From Nematopogon swammerdamellus (lineage: Eukaryota > Arthropoda > Insecta > Lepidoptera > Adelidae), in the NCBI GenBank assembly GCA_946902875.1, contig OX336345.1, positions 11,563,395-11,627,394 of the forward strand: a stretch of 64,000 nucleotides of DNA, written 5' to 3'. Shown here one piece after another: positions 56,580 through 64,000 of the stretch (its first letter is position 1; the number at the start of each line of letters is the position of its first letter). Under the pieces are notes generated by a model, which ran no database searches, was not told the DNA's origin, and saw nothing but the letters and a program-made list of their open reading frames with translations. The position numbers were made by a program, and so were the translations under genes.

Positions 56580-57562
56580 ATATACAGGGTGTTCGGCACA
56601 TGGACCGACAAAATTTTTTTGTAGGTAAGTGGGGTCATTTTCAAGGTTTTGACCTATGACACCTTTTGTCTGCTGTCTCGTGGTATTGAGATACGATTTT
56701 TTTTCTTTATTTTTGAAAATTACCAAAATCTCAGCTTTAACCCCTTGTAACTTTTTTGTTTATGATTATATCTGCACGAAATAAAATGTATTTGGTTTTG
56801 CGATGTATCCTTGTTCTAGGAAAAATATCATTTGATGAAGTTAATACCATGAAAAGGACTTATGACCTCCCAAAGTCCCAAAGACGAGTAAAAATATGAC
56901 AGAATCTTAATTTCTTAATTCATTAAAAAAAAAACTGACAGCAATCGAAAGCTTCATTTTCTTTTAAAAAGTTTGCTAGTTTACGCCCTTTCCAACGGTA
57001 TACCACATGCCATACAAATCTTTCACTATGTGGCCAAAATTAGGGACAGACACCAGAACAGAACGACAATAACTTTGTAACAGGGCCACCTTATCGACTT
57101 ATTGAGAGCGTTTTCAGGAGCATTTTCAAATTTAGAACATGTAACGGTCGCGCAAGTACTGTTCAATTCCAATTCTAACTACTACTGCTGCCATTGTTAA
57201 TGTTTAGACTCTTGCAAATTATCCCTAATTTTGGCCACACAGTGAATGATTTGTATGGCATGTGGTATATCGTTGGAAAGATTCTGTCATATCTTTACTC
57301 GTCTTTGGGACTTTGGGAGGTCATAAGTCCTTTTCATGTTATTAACTTCATCAAATGATATTTTTCTTAGAAAAAGGATACATCGCAAAACCAAATACAT
57401 ATTATTTCGTGCAGATATAATCATAAACAAAAAAGTTACAAGGGGTTAAAGCTGAGATTTTGGTAATTTTCAAAAATAAAGAAAAAAAATCGTATCTCGA
57501 TACCACGTGACACCAGACAAAAGGTGTCATAGGTCAAAACCTTGCAAACTACCCCACTTACC
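56580..57562. mobile_element. Large foldback element, near-1-kb hairpin
   Basis: The left arm (about 56588-57055) is matched by the inverted right arm (about 57215-57555). Shared blocks include 'GGTTTTGACCTATGACACC', 'AACCCCTTGTAACTTTTTTG', 'TTGGTTTTGCGATGTATCC', 'ATCATTTGATGAAGTTAATA', 'TTATGACCTCCCAAAGTCCC' and the inner 'CCACATGCCATACAAATC'. The left tip reads 'ACAGGGTGTTCGGCACATGG'; the corresponding right tip is lost where repeat D begins. There is no ORF. Arm identity is high but not perfect. Confidence 0.8.
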
Positions 57563-57860
57563 TGTTTCCCAGTGGGTAGACAGAGACAACGGATCTCCAC
57601 TTGCCACAATCCTGACACAACTCTGCAGCCTCTTCCACTCTCACTATGTCAAACGTGATCGTCCGTTACAGGTAGTACGCACTTGATCCTTTTGGAGCAC
57701 ATGCCCGATCTGGTCTAGGGCGACCCTTCCCAACTCTTCTACTCACATTCGCTCCATAAATTTCTTTCGTTAATCTCCATCCATTCTTCCAATATGACCG
57801 AACCACTGATGCATTCCTTTCTCCATTCTTGTCACTATAATATCTGCTTTCAGACCACAA
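57560..57860 (+). repeat. Dispersed repeat D, long copy
   Basis: Runs 'ACCTGTTTCCCAGTGGGTAG', 'ACAGAGACAACGGATCTCC', 'CTCTTCCACTCTCACTATG' and 'TTTCTTTCGTTAATCTCC'-like wording to about 57860. It truncates the right arm of the foldback element. Confidence 0.65.
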
Positions 57861-57869
57861 AACGAGTAA

Positions 57870-59300
57870 AAAATAACTCATTTAAAAATTAGTTATAAAT
57901 TATTTTTGATACGATTATTGCGAAATAAAAAAATAACACTAAATTAATAAATACATTTACTAGAGCAGATTTTATAAGTCACCTATAAGTTCCTAAAATA
58001 TGGCTTGATACGCGCGACAGACTCGCTCGAATAATGATAAATTGAAAATTAATCTCTATTTCTTCTGTTTAATTTCATTAGCCTTCAGTCCTATTAAGAA
58101 TATAAGTGAAATGATAGTGAATTTCATTTCACTTGATATGAGAGCTTGTTTATTTTTGCGTTGCGCATATGCGAGTAAACGCCGTATGTAAAGGGAGGGA
58201 CTAATAATTATTAATTTTGTCGGCCTGGTTATTTCATAATTCTCTGCGAATTCGGTCCGCCAGTGTAGGATGGCCAAAGAGCGTTGAAAACAAAACAATT
58301 TCGCTGGCGTATCGCACGTACAGTAAAAAGTAGTGTTCGTATTACGTAAGTACGGAGGTGGAACAGTAAGCGGTCACCTTTGCTATTAAAACGGCCTGTA
58401 ATTATCTCTTTGTGCCACATAGCATTGGAATCTTTCAGTACCTATGTACCTACTTTATGTGATTTTGTTTCTACGTGAAAGCGCGCCAAATTAGTGTTTT
58501 CTCAAATCAATCGTGGACGCACATTTAAAAAAAATTATATTATATCTCATTTATCTTACTCAACCACTCCTAATGCATATTAATTTAATGTGAGAAAAGG
58601 TGTGCTTAAATTGTGTTTCTTGTTACTTTACTTTTAAGTTCTCGTATTTAGCAACGAATACCTACTTGTCTTGTCGCTTATCTCTTGTACAAGAGGTTGA
58701 CAATAGAAGAAAAAAATAGTTTTAACTGGCGTTCACTAATGAGAGTGATTATGGTAATTGTCGACAGCCGGCAATATAGTTTTAATTAAACTATATGAAT
58801 GTGCTTCTTCAGGGGAGACTGAATAGTCGTCATTATGAGAATAATTACTAGAATAATAATTTATCATTTAAAATAGTTAAATAGCTCCTGTTACATGAGG
58901 AGTGAATGACAATGGGGATGCGTAAGTGCATGCACCCCCCTCAAGACGAGATTCAAAAGTCAAAAATTTACATTGAATGCCTCAACTCAACAGAGACAGA
59001 TGAGTCAGCAAGAAAAGAGTAGATAAAAAAATTGTTAAATAACGTAGATGACGCTAAGATTATCAGAGTTGGGAAGAGTTCGCGATGCTTGAGAAAATAA
59101 TACTTTTTTCTTTCAATTCAATCGTAAATGACGAAAAGGTGATCAGGAACTCATTAGAGAAAGGCTCGCTCGTAAAAAAAGATTCACTTTGCCATCTGGA
59201 CGAGAGAAATCTGTTACAGACTGTTGGGGGTGTATATCTTTGTTTCGTCAAGGTCGTCAGGATTTAAGAGTAATGGATTTTATCCAGCAATTATCGGTAT
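57870..59300. other. Intergenic sequence, nothing recognised
   Basis: AT-rich. 57990-58180 shares wording with 40230-40440 ('CTCGAATAATNNTAATT' and 'TTTCATTAG' blocks), pointing to another dispersed repeat. No gene seen. Confidence 0.4.
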
Positions 59301-59306
59301 AATAAG

Positions 59307-59712
59307 CGACCGGTGGCCGAGTGGTTTCGGCATCGGCTTCTTATGCGAGAGGTCCCAGGTGCGAATCCGGTTTGACGTGTACGAATGAGTTTTTTCTGAC
59401 AAAAGAATTTAAATGCATACCTACACCCGCTGCTTCACCGTTCGGAACCGGTGTAAAACTGTAGGTCCATTCCCGTGCCCCTTACTAGGTGGCAGGCTCA
59501 AATTGTAGCCGACTGGGTTGGTACCACCGTACTGGATGTAAGATGGCCGCATAGCAGCCTCGGTTGTGTTCTCATCTAGTCCAGTATAGCCAGCAATCCA
59601 GGGAAGTCTCCGGTATGGCACCTACCTTCTCGGAGGTGATATTGGCTGGTCGGAGCATGTGCCTTGGCCCCACCGACTACGCCTGCCACACCGGATTACA
59701 TAAAGAAAAATA
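59307..59712 (+). mobile_element. SINE B, full length
   Basis: tRNA-like head with A-box 'GGTGGCCGAGTGG' and a weakened B-box 'GGTGCGAATCC', then 'TACACCCGCTGCTTCACCG', 'AACTGTAGGTCCATTCCC', 'GACTGGGTTGGTACCACCG', 'CAATCCAGGGAAGTCTCCGG' and an A-rich end. The middle of the body resembles SINE A. Confidence 0.85.
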
Positions 59713-61350
59713 ATATAATGGTAAATATTGATTGGTGGTATACATAAGTATATAATATCTTCAATCATGAACATTCTAATCCTCCTAATAAATAAAACTA
59801 CTCGTGCGTCGTCGTTATTCTATGCTCGCATAAATATAAGTCGAGAACTACTTAACACTTTCGCCGCCACAATACAATACATTTTTCAATGACTCAAACT
59901 ACAGCAGATCTCTATACAATTTAACCATGTAACAGCATATGTTACACGGAAGTTTAGTGAATGCGACGATACACATACACTGCTATGCAACAGCATATGT
60001 CACCTAGAAGCAATAGTTTTTTAAAAATATTTAAGCGAAAAAACATCAAATCTTTGAAGTGGTAACTTACTAATAGTCCACAGACGCTAATAGATAGATT
60101 TTTGAGGATTTTAAGACATTTTGGCCAGTGTCATCTAAGTGAGGATACGAGGAAAAAAAATCTAATTGAACACAGATTCTTGACAACACACAAAAACATA
60201 TACATATACATATCTGGGATATTTCAGGACCGGGATATCATAATTAGTTCATATAATTGGGTTTGAAGTTAGTCAAATTATATTTTTTTTGCCATATGCA
60301 TTATGCATGGTATTGCCAGTACAATCAAACTAATACATTTTTAAATTTAGACGGCATTCCCCTACACCACCATACAATATTAAAATCGTTCCTGTGCACC
60401 AATAGCAAAATTTGGCAATATAAAGTCTAAGAAGTCGTGTAACAACAGGTGCTACGCGTAGTCGTGTCTAGTAGGTAGTGTCCTGGAAAAATTATCGCGC
60501 AACATATTTTATGCTGTTACGCGTAGCGGCGAAAGTGTTAAACAATTCACGTGGGGTTTTCACTGACGAGCTTTTTATTATATTTCATAGAACGCGTATC
60601 AAATCTGAGCATGCGGTCATATAAGTACGTATAACTTCCTTATTTAAAAACATCCTGAAAATAAAAAAATATTATAAAATGTATATCTCCAATACTTTTT
60701 GTTTTATAATTTTTTTTAAATAAGGAAATTCCCGCGCCCCAACATTTACCTTCTTCAAAAAAGACTGAGGGTGTTATTTTTTGTTTGTTAGTTTCTGCCT
60801 CCCGATTGGCTCATAATTATTTTCAGAACTATTTATAACCCAGAAGGTTAGTTTTACCTAAAGAAAATACTTATAAGTCCATCATCCCACGAAACACAAG
60901 TCAAAAGCTATAAAGTTCAATTTTGAAATGGTTCTCTCCAAATACTCATCTCACATAACATATTTTTCCTCATATTCCACTCAGTACACACACACACCTA
61001 CGTAGCAATTGTGCGAATTAGTGAAAATACAAAAGTATCCATTCGTCATATTTTCATATCTCGGCTAGGAAATCTGCATGAAATGTTTTCATAATTTCAT
61101 TGTAATGGTAGCCAGACAGCAGGCAGGCGGAGGCGGCGCGCGGCGGCGACGTATGAAGCCCTACCGACGAAGATTTATTATTTTTAGGTTCTGCGAACTG
61201 TACGTACCCGCTTCTGTTGCAGACGAATGTCCTAAATTTATGGAGTCTACTTTGTATGTACACATGTTAATTTGACATTAGATGTTTATTTTTAAGTAAA
61301 AGTTTTATTATGTAAATTGTGTTGAGAAATTATTTATATTTTAAGGCGGG
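59713..61350. other. Intergenic sequence between two SINE B copies
   Basis: AT-rich. Near 59925-60010 two copies of 'AACAGCATATGT(C/T)AC' lie about 60 bp apart, and a related 'GCGTAGCGGCGAAAGTGTTA' word at 60524 mirrors 'AACACTTTCGCCGCCAC' at 59854, suggesting the ends of an inverted-repeat element of about 690 bp. A GC-rich spot at 61110-61170 has an open frame I do not recognise. Confidence 0.35.
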
Positions 61351-61351
61351 C

Positions 61352-61760
61352 TACAAGCGGCGGGTGGCCGAGTGGTTTGGGCATCGGCTTCTCATGCGAG
61401 AGGTCCGCGGTTCGAATCCGGTCGGCTTGTACCAATGAGTTTCTTCTGACGAAAAAATTTACGTGCATACCTACACCTGCTGCTTCACCGTTCGGAACCG
61501 GTGTAAAACTGTAGGTCCCTTCCCTTGCCCCTTACTAGGTGGTAGGCTCAAATTGTAGCCGACTGGGTTGGTACCACCTTACTGGATGTAAGATGGCCGC
61601 ATAGCAGCCTCGGTTGTGTTCTCCTCTAGTCCAATATAGCCAGCAATCCAGGGAAGTCTCCGGTATGGCACCTACCTTCTCGGAGGTGATATTGGCTGGT
61701 CGGAGCATGCGCTTTGGCCCCTCCGACTCAGCCACCCATACCGGATAAAATAAAAAAAAA
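61352..61760 (+). mobile_element. SINE B, full length, intact pol III boxes
   Basis: Head from about 61352: 'ACAAGC' pairs with 'GCTTGT' at about 61425-61430 like an acceptor stem. A-box 'GGTGGCCGAGTGG', B-box 'GGTTCGAATCC'. Body as in 59307-59712 with few differences, then an A-rich tail. The A and B boxes are closer to consensus than in the first copy. Confidence 0.87.
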
Positions 61761-62309
61761 GAGGTTTATAATTTTAGCAGTCTAGTATGTAATTTTCGCT
61801 TTCCTTTGAATATTTACACTTGAACTAATACTTAATTGAAAATATTAAATTAATCCAAAATTAAGAATTTATTTACTGACTTTAACTTAAAGCTTGGTTA
61901 ATGGGTATTGGATGTGTTACAAATTATATTATGATGTGCAGGATCTGAATAAGGGATTAATTCTGACGTCTGTGTGTGTAATCAGCAATTACATATTATG
62001 GAGCATTATTAACACATACGATTATAGAGCGTACGACTAAAATCGCTACCTTGTGTATTACCAGCTGTTCCCGCGATTCCGCGTTTCAGTGGCACCTTTG
62101 GCACGACACCATTGCTATCCTTGAATGTGCCAGAAAATGTAGTGAAAACCCCATGCGAGGTTAATTTAGTAATTCTTGAGTTATAAGCTACTCGTAACAT
62201 ATAATCGACGACTGCGCGTCGGACCTTTCATATATTTTAATTTATTAGCTAGGATTAGGTTAGCATTGATGGCACACATGTGAATCCGAGCCAACCTTAT
62301 GGTTTCTAA

Positions 62310-62440
62310 CGACACCTATGGATGACATGATCGCATGCGGGGGTTATGAATGCCATGCCGGTCTGATAGGTGACAAATTTACGGAATAAGGAGGAAACCT
62401 CTCGAAGAACCACATTCTGTACTTGGGAGAAAATCATCTA
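62310..62440 (-). mobile_element. LINE 3' end fragment, minus
   Basis: 'CGCATGCGGGGGTTATGAAT' followed by 'GCCATGCCGGTCTGATAG' matches, in diverged form, the minus-strand LINE end at 42125-42180. Confidence 0.6.
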
Positions 62441-62587
62441 AATAACTAAATGTACCTACAATTCTATCTTAAAAATAAATAAATAAATTACTTACCTTAA
62501 ACTATAATAAAACGAATCTAGTAAATAAATATCGTCTAAGCGCTTTGACCTCGGGATAGTCCCGGGTTAGGTTAGTAGAATATATAT

Positions 62588-62894
62588 CAGTGATGCCCAA
62601 ACGGTCGATCACGATCGACCGGTCGATCGCAAGAGGCTTTTAGGTCGATCGCTGAAAACATGTAGAGCAAGAAGAATTCATAATATATGATGTGACAAAC
62701 ATTTTCCGGGTGGTGTCGTCTAACACAAGGACCGCAATATTAACCAATATAAAGGATGTAATGAACATAGCTTTCAATTCAAACAAAAATTACTAAAAAT
62801 TATTGGACAACGAAAACTTTTGGTACAAATGTCGATCTCACAACCTTGAATTTTTGTAGGTAGATCGTCATAGAAAAAAGTATGGGCACCACTG
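62588..62894. mobile_element. Non-autonomous hAT-type DNA transposon, 307 bp
   Basis: The ends are imperfect inverted repeats: CAGTGATGCCCAAAC on the left; CAGTGGTGCCCATAC when the right end is reversed. Both sides are flanked by the 8-bp direct repeat ATATATAT (62580-62587 and 62895-62902), the target-site length typical of hAT elements. The interior has many GATCGACC words and no ORF. Confidence 0.75.
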
Positions 62895-63153
62895 ATATAT
62901 ATCCACCAAATTTTAGTTCACACTATAAGCCACATAGATAATATATGTAGACGACATATTACTCGCACATACCATTACCACAATACAATGATTGAAGGTT
63001 TCGTGTGTAGATTGTCAACAGCGATTAAACAAGCTTAATAGGCTTAAGCATGTGGTAATTTTCTAAGATGATTTACGCTTCTTACAGAGTTATGAGTGTA
63101 ATGAATGAGGTAACGCACACCTTGTCATTATAACAAGTACCCATCCCCTGGTT

Positions 63154-63190
63154 CATAAATGCACATTCTGTATTGTACATTCCTTCAGTG
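63154..63190 (+). promoter_or_regulatory. Candidate core promoter of the takeout/JHBP-like gene
   Basis: TATA-like CATAAAT at 63154-63160, and an arthropod initiator-like TTCAGTG with the A at 63187, 33 bp downstream, followed by a second TCAGT at 63195-63199. The start codon at 63284 would then have a 5' UTR of about 97 nt, which contains a 4-codon upstream ORF at 63252. Spacing is right for TATA plus Inr; nothing else supports it. Confidence 0.45.
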
Positions 63191-63283
63191 TCGTTCAGTC
63201 AGAGTCGTTTAGACAACGTTATTCTCCTCGCATATCAAAATTTTGCAATAAATGTTAAGGCCGTAAATAATTTCTTATTAGAA

Positions 63284-63359
63284 ATGTATATACATATTGT
63301 AAGATTTATTTTGTTTGTAGGAATGTGTCTTATGGAAACGGCTCACTCGCTTGGATTAC
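63284..63359 (+). CDS. Takeout/JHBP-like secreted protein, exon 1
   Basis: ATG at 63284 opens 25 codons plus one base, ending at donor GTAAGT (63360). The peptide 'MYIHIVRFILFVGMCLMETA' followed by 'HSLGL' is a signal peptide for secretion. The frame extends upstream without another ATG, so this is the first in-frame start. The last base (phase 1) joins exon 2 at 63927 to give a proline, reading 'LGLPDYMPVCSRSDP'. Takeout/JHBP proteins carry small hydrophobic ligands such as juvenile hormone in insect haemolymph or sensory and fat tissue. The subgroup cannot be told from this fragment. Confidence 0.82.
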
Positions 63360-63926
63360 GTAAGTACACTTATCTTTCACTTTGAAAATGCAATGCAACC
63401 CTTACTCAAGCATTAATCATCCCTTATTAATTTTTTTTTATTTTTATTTTTTTTATTGATGCTGACACGGTTGGCTTCATCACCTACAACATCCGTGATG
63501 TCAGCCCATAACACCGGATGAACTTGGTGCCACGTCAGTGATTCCCTTCGGTCGTGCCGGTTACACTGAACTGGACGGAAAACACAAACTATTTACATAG
63601 CCGTTTCGACCGACCTTTCATTCAGTGCGGTGGTACCAACCCGGGCGGGTTGAACCCTACCACCTAGTAATATAAGAAGGGAGTCATATCCCTTAGTCGC
63701 CTTTTACGACATACACGGGGAGAGATGCAGTGGGGCTATTCTTTTAAAGTACCGGCCCCACACGGTACGGTACGGTATTTATCAGTTTCTTTGTTTATTT
63801 GTTTTGCTTTTGTCAGTAGATTTCAAAAAATATATTCTTTTACATAAAATTTTATAATAGTAAACATTTCCAAAGTAAATAAAATCTTGCTTTCTGGCAC
63901 TTTTTTACTCTCCTTAAAAATTGCAG
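63360..63926 (+). other. Takeout/JHBP-like intron 1 with SINE
   Basis: 567-bp intron, GTAAGT donor and AAAAATTGCAG acceptor. It contains a SINE A copy in antisense orientation (63455-63770). Confidence 0.8.
63455..63770 (-). mobile_element. SINE A, minus, variant 5' end
   Basis: In reverse: 'CTGACACGGTTGGCTTCATC', 'CATCCGTGATGTCAGCCCAT', 'GGTACCAACCCGGGCGGG' and 'CGCCTTTTACGACATACACG', ending in 'AAGTACCGGCCCCACACGG'. The last block also opens repeat C at 14895, so SINE A and repeat C share an end block. Confidence 0.85.
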
Positions 63927-64000
63927 CTGACTACATGCCAGTATGCTCCCGCAGTGATCCGAAGCTAGACGTGTGTGCGCTGGAAGCGGCGAAAGCTTCC
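63927..64000 (+). CDS. Takeout/JHBP-like secreted protein, exon 2 (cut by window end)
   Basis: It begins after TTGCAG with two bases that complete the split Pro codon, then 24 codons to the last base of the window: 'DYMPVCSRSDPKLDVCALEA' and 'AKAS'. The 'C-x-R-x-D-P-x-L-x-x-C' motif is the N-terminal hallmark of the takeout/JHBP family, with two cysteines expected to form the conserved disulphide. The rest of the protein (the family is normally about 240-250 residues) lies to the right. Confidence 0.85.

Noticed and set aside
59307..61432. tRNA-Ser/Leu-like genes at 59307 and 61352
   Set aside because: Both are followed by the same 340-bp SINE body and an A-rich tail, so they are SINE heads.

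Overview
This window is moth or butterfly (lepidopteran) nuclear DNA. It is AT-rich, its genes are split by large introns, and the rest is packed with SINEs, LINE 3' ends, foldback elements and microsatellites of types I know from Lepidoptera. The organism call rests on that style, on a defensin gene and on a takeout/JHBP-type gene; no species-specific marker was found.

Genes. (1) Plus strand, about 8.3-44.05 kb: the 3' half of an orphan class A GPCR in five exons whose phases join exactly: 8298-8437 (TM4 and extracellular loop 2), 10596-10755 (TM5 and start of loop 3), 39977-40105 (end of loop 3 and TM6), 41065-41190 (TM7 and helix 8) and 43147-44049 (cytoplasmic tail). The exons for TM1-TM3 are not in the window and should lie to its left. 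Two things are odd. The 5' part of the TM4 exon, with its splice acceptor, is tandemly amplified in 126-bp in-frame units (7457-8377), giving seven equivalent acceptors. The tail exon has an in-frame TGA at 43606, followed by 146 more open codons of coding character and a perfect stem-loop. (2) Minus strand, 54540-55591: a two-exon six-cysteine defensin-type peptide gene with a signal peptide and a repeat-filled intron. (3) Plus strand, 63284 to the window end: the first exon and start of the second exon of a secreted takeout/JHBP-like protein, with a candidate TATA/initiator promoter.

Mobile DNA. The only long mobile-element ORF is the reverse transcriptase of a 5'-truncated Jockey-like LINE (51.7-53.95 kb). 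Around it are at least ten copies of one SINE family (A) whose head joins a tRNA-like start to a 5S rRNA-like segment. Two nearly full copies of SINE B and one of SINE H carry other tRNA-like heads on a related body. There are also LINE 3' ends, several foldback elements (the largest about 1 kb at 56.6-57.56 kb), a hAT-type element with an 8-bp target duplication (62588-62894), and an unusual number of short-loop palindromes.

Layout: 1-7.3 kb is intron with repeats; 7.3-8.4 kb is a nested SINE plus the exon array; 8.4-44.2 kb is the GPCR, including a 29-kb intron that is mostly repeats with a few GC-rich islands; 44.2-54.4 kb is intergenic repeats and the LINE; 54.4-55.6 kb is the defensin; 55.6-63.1 kb is intergenic repeats; 63.1-64 kb is the takeout-like gene. 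No tRNA, rRNA or CRISPR locus was accepted. All coordinates and translations were read by eye; no alignment or search was run.
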